Part shown: in pieces, positions 23,596 through 34,553 of the stretch
Position numbering within the stretch: the stretch's first letter is position 1
Layout of the letters: every line of letters starts with the position of its first letter
Source: Neurospora tetraspora
Lineage: Eukaryota; Ascomycota; Sordariomycetes; Sordariales; Sordariaceae
Direction: 5' to 3'
DNA: 64,000 bases
NCBI RefSeq assembly: GCF_033439725.1
Contig: NW_026944386.1
Location: 4,154,001 to 4,218,000 of the forward strand
Notes under the pieces: model-generated
Seen by the model: the letters and a program-made list of their open reading frames with translations, nothing else
Database searches by the model: none
What the model was told of the DNA's origin: nothing
Program-made: the position numbers and the translations under genes

Positions 23596-25523
23596 ATGGT
23601 TCATGGCCAGCCCTCCGGCACAATGAAGCCAAGTGGATTCCAGGCGCTCCTCTCTTTCTTCTCAGCGCGAGTGCTACACAGAGGACCGAGACTTTTACTA
23701 CAACTTATCGTCGGGTCGACTCTCATCTTCACCACTCTACTCGTCATCAGGAGGGCCTTTGACGAGAACCTATCCTCAAACGATCTCTTCCGATACGAAA
23801 GCGAAGACATCAAGGACGAAAAGGTACACTACGAGTTCCAGTCGCAACAACACGCTGGCGGACTCCGCGTGATTGTCTTTGGAGAGGACGATGTAGCGAC
23901 TCCTGCTTGGACGCGGGGAGAGAAGGAGATGCGGTCTTCTGGGTGGACCGAGGTTATGTGTCAGGAGGTCAGTCTGTTTCCAACGCCAGTTCTCCTTTTC
24001 TTCTCCGCTAACTCGTATCTTTGCAGTTGAAATGCTCCCACTACCTCTCTTTCATTCCTCCCAACCTCCACCCGCCGGCACACACGCTCATCTCGAACGA
24101 TATCTACGTAGAAGCCGTCAGACAGACGATCAAGAACACGACAAAGTTGAAGAAAACCCAAGGCCCTGGCTACGATTACACCTTTCAACCTCGGCTGTTC
24201 CCCGTTTCCAAAGCGTTGCCTGACCTGAGCGCCCAAGTGACGGCATTCCTCGAATTACAAAACTGGACTACTTTTCCCAAAGCCAACGAGACACTCTGGG
24301 TCTTCAACCTTGGCCAATGGGACGTGTGGTCGCTAGCCACGCTCCCCATTGCCACAGGCAAAGCGGTTATTGACCAGCTAACCAACCACGTTATCGAGCA
24401 AATGGAGCGTCTCTATCAGAGCACCATACTAAATGACACCACGGTTGCATCCAACAACCCCGAACTCCTCCCACGCAAGACCAAGCCGGGCCCGATGAGG
24501 ATTATAGACCCCGAAGTCTACAAAGCCAAATCCGCTGCCACCGCCGGCGCGCAGCCTGTCTCTGGCTCCGCAAAAGAAAAGACAACCAAACCCAAACCCG
24601 AAACCTTCCGCGTCTTCTTCCCCGCTCTGTTCGACATCTCCATGACGCCCGGGTGGAACTCCAACCGTCCCGAAACGCCACCCCCTCATTCGAAAGCCGA
24701 GCAGATGCGAAATGCAGCCAAGTTGACGGATACGTGGAACCAAGTCATGGGGGGTAAGCTGTATGCGTGGGCGGAGAGGTCGGACGACCCTGGGGTGGAG
24801 GAGCTTTATTTGACCACGGACACGGACGTGGATAATACATCACTTGATGGTGGGAGCGCAAACGGTGGTGTCGGGAAGCGAAACCCTACAGGTCAGCTCC
24901 GCAAGAAGACAAAAGCCGCCGCCGAAAAAGTCGTCGACGAGCCAAAGCCGAAGCCTACTACTGAGCACAAGCAGCAGCCGCCAGTCCGTGACTTCATAAC
25001 CTATGACATGGTCGGCTACATTACCTCGGCCTTGATAGAAGGGCAGCTACGCAGCTCTGGACTCAGCGATGGGAACGGCCTCGGCCAGAAGCCGATGACT
25101 AAATGGTACAAAGAGGTGTGGGAGCCTTGTATTAAGCCGGTCAAGTCGGAGACGGAGCTGGTGGACTTGGAGGAGGAGGGGTTGGTGCAGCAGTCGAATT
25201 CTACGGATTCTTCTAAGGAGAAAGCTACTGCTGCTTTTGCTGCTGGTGTTCAAGCCGAAGCAGCCTGGGCAGGTATCTCTAGGAAAAAAGAAAGAAACAC
25301 AGCAGAAGCGACATCAACAGAAGAAGAAGAAGAAGATAGGACATCGACGACGGTTTGCAACATGCCGGATGATTACCTCTTCTATACACCCTTTACTCTC
25401 GGGGAAAGAGCCATTGGGGAGATTGCACGAGAGGCGGCGGAGAAAGTAAGGAGGGGAGAGTCGTTTAGGGCAGAAGGGGAAGATGAGGGGCTTTGGGCGG
25501 GTGTTCAGGGGCATACGGGGTAG
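23596..25523 (+). CDS. Type II membrane protein with SGNH-hydrolase-like lumenal region, 622 aa
   Basis: Exons 23596-23967 and 24027-25523; the 59-nt intron (GTCAGT, branch GCTAACT, TGCAG) joins VMCQE to LKCSHYLSF in phase 0. The N terminus is short and cytosolic and is followed by one membrane helix (LLLQLIVGSTLIFTTLLVI, about residues 33-51). The rest should lie in the secretory lumen or outside the cell. RVIVFGEDDVATPAW near residue 95 sits where the first strand of SGNH/GDSL hydrolases would be, and LWVFNLGQWDVWSLA near 215 resembles their third block. The usual nucleophile Ser of block I is not evident. Residues about 390-460 are a Lys/Glu-rich linker. The SGNH link is my inference; the gene model is well supported. 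Confidence 0.78.
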
Positions 25524-26257
25524 ATCTAGGGTTTGGTTTGGACGTTGGTCGTTTTGTTGAGCGAAGGGTGGTACATAGGATAAGTGGTGGATGTGACAGA
25601 TGTAGGATAATTCATAATTTTGTTTTTTGTTTTGTGGTTTGGAAACCTCGTCGTCGTTGTAATTTGTGTTCATGTTTGTTGATGTTGATGTTACAGTCAG
25701 TTGAGGTAGTGTCGTTAAACCCGGGCAATCACCGACCAGCCAAGGAAGGCCAAAACCGTTGGAGGCGTCGGTGTCAGGGTACCTGACCAACCTGACCGAC
25801 CAACCGACCAACCGATTTCGGGAAAGGCTCGGGGTTCGATAAATGGGACGCGTCATACAAGGGATCTCGCCGATAGGGTTAGAGGTGGTGTGAAATATTG
25901 TAATTGGTGATCGCCGGTTCGGCTCCGAGCGGAGAAGGAAGAATGTGGATTTTCAACGTCGTTGAGTCAACCTCGTCTTTGCTGATATATACCTACGTCC
26001 TTGCTAGATAGTTTGAAACACGGGTTGCTTTTGCTCCTTCATCTTTAGCCATAACCTTGTCGATATCCACTATTATCTGCCTCAACTGGCTCACTTTTTC
26101 GGTCCATTATTGACTTCAATCTTTCACTTCACCTGGGTCACGCTCCGGTACGACACCCCAACACCAACATCAACATCGACATCCCACTGAGTCACCAACC
26201 ACCACCATCACAAGTTCGATCACCAACCCCTCAACAAAACCAACTACCAACTCCAAA
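25524..26257. other. Spacer upstream of the MFS gene
   Basis: 730 bp with the 3' region of the type II membrane-protein gene and the promoter and leader of the MFS gene. A/C-rich leader sequence directly precedes the ATG at 26258. No further gene is seen. Confidence 0.45.
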
Positions 26258-27769
26258 ATGTCCCCAGAACCACCACCACTCACAACCACAACAATGACCC
26301 ACCGCCAACGCCTCTTCGCCCTAACAGGCCTCCCCTCCCTCCTCTCCACCCCCTCCGACGCCCTCCTGATAATCCTCAACCGCACAACCCGCATGCTCTC
26401 CTACGGCGCCTCCTCGCTGATCCTCGCCCTTTTCTTCTCCTCTCTACACTTCTCCGACAGCCAAATCGGGTTATTCATGAGCCTTACCCTTATGGGGGAC
26501 GTCGTCTTGTCGTTACTTTTGACGCTGGTCGCGGACCGGTTAGGGCGGAGACGAACGTTGTTGATTGGGGCGGCAATGATGATTTCCTCTGGTGTCATCT
26601 TTGCAACTTGTGAGAATTACTGGGTGCTTTTGGCGGCGGCGGTGGTGGGTGTTATCAGCGCAACGGGAGGGGATTTTGGGCCTTTCCGGGCGATAGAGGA
26701 GAGTATGGTATCTGAGCTGACGGATAGTGAGACGAGGGCGGAGGTGTTGGGGTGGTATGTTGCTATGAGTAGTGCGGGGAGCTGTGCGGGGACGGCGGTG
26801 GCGGGTAGGGTGGTGCAGTGGTTGGTTGAGACGCAAAAGTGGGAGGGGAGGGAGGCGTATCATGCGGTTTTTTGGGGGTATGTGGCTATGGGGGTGGTTA
26901 ATGTTTTGGGGGTTTGGGGGATGACTGACAAGTGTGAGTTGGGAGGGGGGAAGGGACGGGGAGGAAGGGGGGTCAATGGGCCGGTGGTGCAGGTGTTGGA
27001 GCCGGAGACGGATGGGACGAGGGAGACGGAGCCGTTGTTGACGGCGGAGGCGGGGCCGTCGCGGGATGTTGTTGTGGGGAGAGAAGAGGAGGAGGAGGAG
27101 GAGGAGCCGAAGAAAAAGGAGAAGGGGTGGTTCAAGGTGGAGATTTCCCGGTCGACGCTTTCGGTCATGCTCATTCTTTGGGCTCTGCTCATGGCCGATA
27201 ACGCCGCCGATGGTATGGTCTCCATGTCTTTGACGACTTACTACATGGACCAGAAGTTCCATCTGCCCAAGTCGATGCTTGGCGACTTTTTGTCGACCGC
27301 CTACTTCCTCGCCGCTCTGTCGTCCGTCTTTGCGGGCCCGCTGGCAAGGCACATCGGTCTTGTCAACACCATGGTCTTTACGCACATCCCATCCTCGGCT
27401 GCGGTACTCTTCTTCCCCTGGCCCAAGAACGTCACAGCCGCGTTTGCTCTCCTGCTGGTGAGAGTTGGACTCAACAACATGGATCAGGCGCCAAGGGCGG
27501 CGCTGATTGCCGCTGTGGTTAAGCCCGAAGAGAGGACGGCGGTCATGGGCATCACGAGCACTTTGAGGACACTCGCATCGACTATGGGACCGAGTATCAC
27601 GGGCCTGTTGGCGGACGGAGGAAGGTTTTGGGTGGCGTTTGTGGTGGCAGGTGCGCTGAGGTTGACGTATGATTTGGGGATTTTTACCATGTTTATCAAT
27701 ATCAAGTTAAACAAGCATGAGGAGGAGGAGCAGGTTGCGAGGGAGGGGGACGAGGAGGAGATTGATTGA
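26258..27769 (+). CDS. Major facilitator superfamily transporter, 503 aa
   Basis: Intronless frame from ATG 26258. About 12 hydrophobic segments fall in two halves split by a charged cytosolic loop (about residues 230-295, with a Glu run coded by GAG repeats). The MFS motif A equivalent is DRLGRRR at about residues 93-99, between helices 2 and 3. The second half begins near VMLILWALLMADNAADGMVS and has a motif-A-like loop AGPLARHIGLV. The C terminus is acidic (HEEEEQVAREGDEEEID). The two halves differ in base use: the N-terminal part of the coding strand turns strongly G-rich at 26.6-27.1 kb. Topology and motifs support a plasma-membrane or vacuolar permease; the substrate cannot be told. Confidence 0.85.
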   Translation: MSPEPPPLTTTTMTHRQRLFALTGLPSLLSTPSDALLIILNRTTRMLSYGASSLILALFFSSLHFSDSQIGLFMSLTLMGDVVLSLLLTLVADRLGRRRTLLIGAAMMISSGVIFATCENYWVLLAAAVVGVISATGGDFGPFRAIEESMVSELTDSETRAEVLGWYVAMSSAGSCAGTAVAGRVVQWLVETQKWEGREAYHAVFWGYVAMGVVNVLGVWGMTDKCELGGGKGRGGRGVNGPVVQVLEPETDGTRETEPLLTAEAGPSRDVVVGREEEEEEEEPKKKEKGWFKVEISRSTLSVMLILWALLMADNAADGMVSMSLTTYYMDQKFHLPKSMLGDFLSTAYFLAALSSVFAGPLARHIGLVNTMVFTHIPSSAAVLFFPWPKNVTAAFALLLVRVGLNNMDQAPRAALIAAVVKPEERTAVMGITSTLRTLASTMGPSITGLLADGGRFWVAFVVAGALRLTYDLGIFTMFINIKLNKHEEEEQVAREGDEEEID

Positions 27770-29524
27770 AGGAGGGAGTGATCGATATGGCGACTTGAGG
27801 AATCTGAAAAGGCATCAGGCCGACGACATTAAAACAACACGAAGATCGTTCAACAGCATCTAACCCGCAATCCAGCCCTTGTGGTAGGCTATATGTATTA
27901 CTTCCCCCGTGATTACTTCCGTGGCAAGCTGGTAGGATGGCGCAGCGGGCACACCCACAGGGCGCTCCCCATCCTTTCCTTCCCCCGGCTCTCATGTACG
28001 CTGCGCGTTCGAACCCGGTAGCTGTAAGTCCACATTTTTTTTTAATCTTTTTTTGCACCTTTCTAGGTTGTTATGATCGCTGTTACATGCGCTTGCTCAC
28101 TTGCGAATTCACTTGCGAGATAGGTATGGGCCGACCCCGTTGAAGGCCGTCGCTGTTGAAGTTGCCTGGAGCAAAAGCTGGGCGGCCGTCACCTTTCTGT
28201 GCCAGGAGCAACAAAAGGACAAACTTCCATTCACTTGTGGTTAAAGTTCTCCATGCTACTAGTTCGGCCGGTTGGTGTGGTGATGGTCTCTAAGATCTTT
28301 CTCCCATGTCAATCCGCCTCTTTCCTAGACACAATAGCGCCGTGGTAGGGTAGTAGTAGACAATACACACTCGAGCAGTAAACACATGCTTCTGGGTATA
28401 TAGCTGGAGGGTTTTGTCGTCTGCTTCGTGGCCCGTTAGTGCAATTAGAAACATCGTGGAGAATACGTTGAGATCGTATTAGTACTGACACCAGTGAGTT
28501 AGAGGTTCGACTCCTGTGCAGGTTACTTTATTTGCCCTTTGCCCTCCTTTTTTGGGCGTCTTACATTTGGTCTTTTGTCTACTTCCCAGTCAGTGTTCCT
28601 TCCTTCCTTCCTTCCCTTCGCTGGAGATCTTCTGTGTCTCCGGTACCCTTATCAAACGTGGCGTACTCGTCCTTTTATTCCCTTTTTTCCCTATCTCCAT
28701 TCCTCCTTCACCTGCAGCTAACGCTCAACTTTATCGCCGGCGTCTTTTTTAGGCTCTTATACGCCCTCAAGCTCCTCGTCGTCCACTCCCTCAGCTCCAG
28801 GTCCGCCTTTTGATGGGGTCTGTCGTCTACTAGCTCCTACCCTGCCGCTTCCCACCTTCTCATTCAAATTTGACTGCTGATTGCTGAAGTAGACGAAACC
28901 AGCTAAATTTGACGAGAACTGTCTGATCACCACCAGTCCACTAGGCTTGAAGTCCAGCTTCAAACCCGTTCGTGGTTTGATATCCCATCAAAGCTCATCT
29001 TACTCTCTCACCGATCTTTCCCACCTCCGACTCTCGGGACCAAGGGATCCTGCATAACCCACCTGCCGTCTTCCTTTGTCCCACTAACCCCGACTGCCTA
29101 CAAACCCCTTGCTGTTTGCCTCACCTGCGTCAGTCCACGGGCGTCGCACAAGGGACTTGACGCCTTTGGGGTTCACAATGTGCACCTCGTTGAAAGGGTT
29201 GATCGAGACATAGGCTGGCGGTCAGGCAACTTGCATGATCCTGAGCGACGATGCCATCAAGGACACGTTCATGTTGAAGAAGCCGGTGGGCCCGGTGGTG
29301 GCATGAACCGTGGCTCGAGGGTACAATGTCTTGCCTTTTGGGATAGGGGTTGGAAGTGCAAAAGAAATGCAGTGTTCCGTGTGCTGGTTCGCGGCTAGTA
29401 GGTGCAGCTGAACGGGAAAAAGACACCTATATAGACTCTCGGTGTTCACTTTAACCATCACTAACATTATCACTTCCAGCTCCATCTCTACACTTGACGA
29501 TAGCTCACCTCAATTCAGGCCCCA
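27770..29524. other. Spacer between the MFS and CorA-like genes
   Basis: 1.75 kb without a protein gene. It contains the tRNA-like sequence at about 28.43-28.53 kb (listed separately) and a pyrimidine-rich stretch with CCTT repeats at about 28.55-28.75 kb. About 29.40-29.52 kb should be the leader of the next gene. Confidence 0.45.
28429..28525 (+). pseudogene. tRNA-like sequence, possibly a Leu-type (GAG anticodon) relic
   Basis: A perfect B box GGTTCGACTCC (28504-28514) sits in a T arm with four of five stem pairs. Before it are an anticodon-type hairpin, ATACG-TTGAGAT-CGTAT (28463-28479), with a 7-nt loop giving GAG, and a short hairpin ACTG/CAGT (28484-28495) where a class II variable arm would be. 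An A-box-like TAGTGCAATTAG lies upstream. The acceptor stem pairs poorly and the D-arm spacing is about 8 nt too long, so a working tRNA is unlikely. It could also be chance. Confidence 0.3.
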
Positions 29525-31168
29525 ATGAACGGCTTCCGCCACCTCGCCCGCGAAGCAGCCGGCCTCCCTGCCTCCAACCTCGACCTCGACCGCAACCTCG
29601 ACCCCGAAACCTGGCCGCCTATACTCTCCTTCAACAACTCCTTCCAACCCGAACCGCCCCTCCAGGAGTTCGGCATCGTCTCCCGGTCCGATGGCACCTT
29701 TTCGTCCTGGGGTATCTCCACCATCCCCCAATCTCTCCTCAAAACTCGTGCCGGCGAGGAATTACTCACGAAGCCGGTGCCGCTTTTACCCCTTTCCACC
29801 TCCACCCCTTCCGGCTCCTCTACCTCCTCCCGCCCTGGCTCTGACTCCGGCCCTCGACCCCCCTTGGCTTCCAGGCCCCCATCAGCTTCCAGCACCACCA
29901 CGAACGAATGCAGCACCACCACCCCCTCCCCCCAACCCCAGCCCCACGCCTTCCTCCGCCTCCTCCAAATCTCCCACTCCCCCCGGCACGCCCTCCTCAT
30001 CAACCCCCACCACCTCCTCCTCCTCTTCCACCTCCTCGACCTCGATCCCCACGCTCTCTACCTCTACCACACCCACACGTCCGGCTTCCACATACTCAAA
30101 TGCGGCCCTGCTGCTTCCACTTCAAAACTCGCTCCTCTCGATGGACAGGTATTGAGGTTTTACTTGCACTCGAACGACGTCACGACCATCTGGTCATATA
30201 ATGTCACGAGACGAGTGACTTTGGGGGTTTGTCTTGTGGATGAGAGGATGGGACACAAGTTTGCGGTTGTCAAGCATCATGTTTGGGGGTTCAGGGGGGT
30301 GTTGGCGAGTCCGGTGGGGGTGGTGGTGGCGGATGTGGCGAGGGGGTGTGTTTGGAGGGGTGAGGGGGAGATTGGCACCTCGATGATGGAAAGTGATGGG
30401 TTGCTGCCTTGTCAAGGGGGGAAGGAGAAGGGGAGGGAGGTGGAACGGGAAGAAGGGGCAAGGGCTTCGGATAAGATTTATACGGACTCGATGGAGCTGT
30501 CGCCGGTGTTGATGGAGACGCTGTCGAGACGGTGTCGAGTGTTGGGGAGGGTGGTTACGAAGGCGCAGGAGGCGAAGTCGTCGCTTAGACTGGCTTTGGG
30601 GATAGCTAGACAGATTACTGGCAGGAAACTTTGGCGGAAACTAATCACCGATGCCGAGGCCGTCGATCCTGTTACAGAGGAAGCGAACGCCCAAATACGT
30701 CTTGTCGTTCGCGAACTGATCATCCCCCAGCTCAAAGCTCGTATCTTTGGCTGGACTTGTCGCCAGAAAGAGGCGATAGTCTGGACCAACGTGCTTATGG
30801 CGAGGATCTCGCGTACCGACGCATCTACAAACCACCGGGAGGCCTCCTCTATGCGTGTCATAGCCGTCATGACCATGGCGTTTTTGCCGGCGACGTTTTT
30901 TGCTACGCTTTTTGCGCTGCCGGCTTTCAAGTGGGAAGCTGTTGATGGTTATGACCCTCCGGGTCGAGGGGGGGGAAGAGGCGGAGGTGGAGGTGGTGGC
31001 AGAGGAGGAGGAGATGGGGTTATTCAAAAGAGTTTCTGGATCTGGGTGGCGTTTTCGGTGCCCATGACGGTGGTGGTGTTTCTAGTTTGTAGTGTTACAA
31101 GCTCAACGTGGTGGCTGGAATGGCGGAAGGACTGGTGGAGGAGGCTGCGGCCTAAGAGACGGAGGTGA
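29525..31168 (+). CDS. CorA-like Mg2+ transporter family protein, 547 aa
   Basis: Single exon from ATG 29525. The N-terminal 290 residues are soluble, with a Ser/Pro/Thr-rich stretch at about 95-150. A long helical region (residues about 330-440, ETLSRRCRVLGRVVTKAQEA ... NVLMARISRTDASTN) precedes two C-terminal membrane helices, VMTMAFLPATFFATLFALPAF (about 449-470) and FWIWVAFSVPMTVVVFLVC (about 505-525). A long helical stalk and a C-terminal TM pair with FLPxTFFAxLFxxP is the layout of the many fungal CorA-like proteins. The GMN signature of true Mg2+ channels is absent, as is common in this fungal branch. A Gly/Arg-rich loop (RGGGRGGGGGGGRGGG) joins the helices, which is unusual for an outer loop of this family. 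Whether it carries ions is unknown. Confidence 0.83.
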   Translation: MNGFRHLAREAAGLPASNLDLDRNLDPETWPPILSFNNSFQPEPPLQEFGIVSRSDGTFSSWGISTIPQSLLKTRAGEELLTKPVPLLPLSTSTPSGSSTSSRPGSDSGPRPPLASRPPSASSTTTNECSTTTPSPQPQPHAFLRLLQISHSPRHALLINPHHLLLLFHLLDLDPHALYLYHTHTSGFHILKCGPAASTSKLAPLDGQVLRFYLHSNDVTTIWSYNVTRRVTLGVCLVDERMGHKFAVVKHHVWGFRGVLASPVGVVVADVARGCVWRGEGEIGTSMMESDGLLPCQGGKEKGREVEREEGARASDKIYTDSMELSPVLMETLSRRCRVLGRVVTKAQEAKSSLRLALGIARQITGRKLWRKLITDAEAVDPVTEEANAQIRLVVRELIIPQLKARIFGWTCRQKEAIVWTNVLMARISRTDASTNHREASSMRVIAVMTMAFLPATFFATLFALPAFKWEAVDGYDPPGRGGGRGGGGGGGRGGGDGVIQKSFWIWVAFSVPMTVVVFLVCSVTSSTWWLEWRKDWWRRLRPKRRR

Positions 31169-31778
31169 CTTGCTATGTAGGACTGTGTGAACACTCAACC
31201 GTATAAAGCCTTTACGTTCTTGAAATATCTCGATATGGGCAAGATACCGCTTCACATGCTCCAGACCACACTTCCGCTATCACTTTTCCCAATGTGTCAA
31301 ATGTAGACGCCATGTCGGTGTCCAACGAAAGTGCACCCTATAGCCAAATTAGCGTCATGTTCGGAAGCATATCCCTCGCTTCATCTTCTGGATTATTGGA
31401 AATTTAACCTCATTCCCGAGCCAGTGTTGGTAACTATGCCGAGCAGCGACGTTGGGATTCCGTGATCAATGGATACCTGAAAGTGGGCATTTGTGAGGCT
31501 CAGCTGCGCCAAGGCTTTAGTAGAGGCTGATGAGTGAAAGCTGACTGGTCCCTAAAGACACGTCTTGTGAGTGTGTCACAGCGGGGTCCTATGAGATTTT
31601 GGGTTGTTGGCGTCCCTATAACTAAGGTTGAACCGAGGCATCCCACATGTTTTCCCAACACCTTACAATCATACCACCACTTTGGGTCTACACTGGGCCC
31701 CTTTCAAGCGCCTCCCAAAGCTGCAACTTTTCTATCTCACAACTCACACACCGCTCATACCTTCTCTGACCCACAACA
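31169..31778. other. Spacer and promoter region of the first HET gene
   Basis: 610 bp without a gene. The last 150 bp are rich in C and A and form the probable leader of the HET gene at 31779. Confidence 0.45.
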
Positions 31779-34014
31779 ATGCCACTTTCCTATATAGCGA
31801 GGGACATCGACTATGTTCCTCCGCCGGGTCAAGAGGTCACTCGACTCGAGACTCACCACGATGATCTTTTCCAGACAACAGACTTACCACGTCGAGCATG
31901 GAATCGGCCGTTGAATCTTCCACCAGAAGATCCGACTCTAGGTCTCTGCGCCCGGCACTGTCTCATGGACCTCAAACGCTCAGATTTCGGACCTCGACCG
32001 TTTAGTCAACAATTCCCTCCGGATTGGTATCTTGGTACCTATAATGAAGTGGCGGCACGGGGCTCGTGGTGCAAGATGTGTCAGCTAATCGCCGAAGCTT
32101 GCGATGACATTGCTTGGCCAGATCAGGCGGATACAGTCATGAGCTGGGTCAGAGATGTGCGGTGGAGGAAGAAAGCTTCGCCCGATAATGACCTGGATAA
32201 TGGAGTAGAGAGCACGGAGACGTGGGAAACGTTGAGGCTCGCGGTTCGGTCGACTATGATCGGAAGAGCGCCGGCCTTTACTCCTTTCGATCTCGTGCCA
32301 CTGGGCAGAGAGGGGGAACCGTTCCAGGGGAGACGTCTCGACGAGGGTCAGATCGATATAGATCGTGTCATGACCTGGCTGAAGTTTTGCAGGGAATGGC
32401 ATGGAACGGCGTGCTCCCGGGATGAGACAGCAGAGCCTATCGGAATCGACCACTGTACCGACATTCGGCCCATTTATCCGACTCATTGATCTCGAAGAGA
32501 ATTGCCTGGTCGAAAGAAACGATATTGTACCGTACGTGGCACTGAGCTACGTCTGGGGTCGGGTGGAAGTCTTCAAGACCCGTGAAGAAAATATCGACGA
32601 GCTGAGAATCCCTGGTGGGATATTGGAAAAGGAGTTCTTGTTCCCGCGCTCGTTAAGGGACGCAATGACGCTGGCGCGAAGACTTGGATACCGTTACATC
32701 TGGATCGACTCCATCTGCATTATTCAGAATGATGACACCGACACCTACAAGAACCTTGATAAAAGGCACCAGATAGGGCAGATGGGAAAGATCTACCAAT
32801 ACGCGGACCTCACCATAGTGGCTGCCAGTGGAGAAGATGCGAACGCTGGTCTGCCTGGGGTAGAGCCTGGGACGCGGGAAGCCAAGCAGAAACAAGTTAA
32901 GATATCAGAAGACCTCACCATTATGAATCGCTCTCGCGCCTGGCCGGATGCGCTGCTTAGAACAACATGGGAAGAAAGAGGATGGACTTACCAGGAGCGC
33001 ATCCTGTCCCTGCGCTATATGTACTTTGTCGATGACACGGTACACTTCCAGTGTCAACAAGCCGCTTGGAGCGAAGACTTTGCGGCCGAGTCCCCGGACC
33101 TGGACTTATCCGCCGCTGACCAGGTGGTTAACTTCAGTATTGTCCCTACTGAAGTCCCCCCCACGGTTGACTTGCGGCCAAATTTGAAGTTTCAGCTCAA
33201 GCGATATCCCGAGCTGGTCGGGCAATACACCTGTCGCAATATGACATTCATAACAGACCGCGTGAATGGGATCCAGGGTATTTTGAACGTGATCAAAGAT
33301 CATTTCTTTTCCCAGGACGTCGAGTTTGTCCACGGGATGCCAACGGGCGAGCTCCTGCATCCGGGGCTTCTCTGGCGACCAAGACTGGAGCCGAAGAGAA
33401 TACGTTTGGATGAGAGGAAAGGGAGACCGCTGTGGCCAAGCTGGGCATGGGCCGGTTGGACAGTACCAGTCTACTACGACTATGGTGCTGACTTTTCGGC
33501 CAACAGCACTGGTAGATATCAGACAGATATCAGCCTTGGCCCGGACCCATATTTCCTACATTTGAAGGCTCGCGTCGCCCGTTTCAGACTCATGATTGAG
33601 GACCGAGGCAATGAGGATGCGGTCCCCCCACTACCTCGGGTCCGGCCAACACGGTTGACACGGTATGCGATAACGCATGCGACGAATCCTGATGGAGGTG
33701 AGGAGGAGTGGATAGGATCAATATGGTTGACGTGGTCCTATCGAAGGAAGTTCGTTGAACATGAGTTGAAACTTATTTCGAAGGTTACACAAGAGTTCAT
33801 CATTCTTTCGGACGCAGACGGGTTCGAGCGAGAGGAACTGGTGCAAGCTGCAACAGCCGAGAAGAGAGCCGTTGTCAACGTGATGATGATAGAACGGAAG
33901 GAGGATCCGGGAACAGACGGCCGAGTTCGCATTGAGCGTGCAGGTGTTGGTCGAATGTACAGAGATGCGTGGGATCTAGTTGAAGAGGAGTGGGAGCGGT
34001 TTGAGCTGGGATGA
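31779..34014 (+). CDS. HET-domain (heterokaryon incompatibility-like) protein, frame apparently interrupted
   Basis: Two overlapping frames form one gene. The first (31779-32489, from ATG) codes the usual N-terminal extension: LCARHCLMDL, a CKMCQLIAEAC pair of cysteines and WLKFCREWHGTAC. The second (to 34014) codes the HET domain with its three signature blocks, YVALSYVWG, RYIWIDSICIIQND and WTYQERILS, and a C-terminal half typical of the family (PLWPSWAWAGW). The frame changes between about 32410 and 32470. I see no donor/acceptor pair there that would explain it, so the locus may be a pseudogene or carry a sequence error. HET proteins trigger cell death when genetically unlike hyphae fuse; many paralogues have no known partner. 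No NLR, NACHT or WD40 region is attached. Confidence 0.8.
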
Positions 34015-34553
34015 GTGATGGAAGCCGGCGAACCCAAAAGAGTTGATTGGTCGGACGTCCTAAATACTGGCGTCGTGACCCAGAACTGGAGTGGGAATTT
34101 TGATGTGATCGATGGTTCAGTTCCATGAACAAAGGGGGAAATGAAGTGAGCTCACTTGGAGAAGAGGATGTTCAGGTGTGAAGATCTGCCATGCTAGAGA
34201 ACAACGAGAGTGAAATGAGGGTGAGCCTTCGAGGTTGTGAAGTTGAAGTTCCAAAATCAGAACGAAACGTGCGAGAAGGACAAATCGAGGTTCACTAAAT
34301 TGTGGCTCAGGTGCAGGTGCTCCACTCACCATGTGTGGCTGAGCGCCCAAAATCAATTAACCAGCCACACGAGGGGCCTGTTGCCTGACGCGTCTAGCTT
34401 TACGAACGACGCGTTTTCCTAGATTGACTTTCCAGCATCACCAAGTCAAAAACACCAACAAAACACACAAAGTTCACGTCGACGCAAGACCTCCAGCATC
34501 GATTCCTGACCATATCAGCCTCGTCACCGCCAAATCAGCCTAATTCCACCACC
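34015..34553. other. Spacer and RFC3 promoter
   Basis: 540 bp without a gene. An ACGCGT element, the core of the yeast MCB box bound by MBF-type factors at G1/S, occurs in TGACGCGTC (34387-34395), about 160 bp before the RFC3 ATG. A second near match, ACGACGCGTT, lies at about 34406-34415. G1/S control of RFC3 is known in yeast; here it is an inference. Confidence 0.5.
34387..34415. promoter_or_regulatory. Paired MCB-like sites (ACGCGT, GACGCGTT) before RFC3
   Basis: Two GACGCGT cores about 20 bp apart lie 140-165 bp upstream of the RFC3 start. ACGCGT is the target of the yeast MBF complex that drives DNA-replication genes at G1/S. Their place before a replication gene makes function plausible, but no direct evidence exists in the sequence. 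Confidence 0.45.

Noticed and set aside
22180-31168. Run of four same-strand membrane-protein genes as a functional cluster
   Set aside because: Gaps of 0.7-1.8 kb and unrelated families; no shared motif in the promoters was seen.
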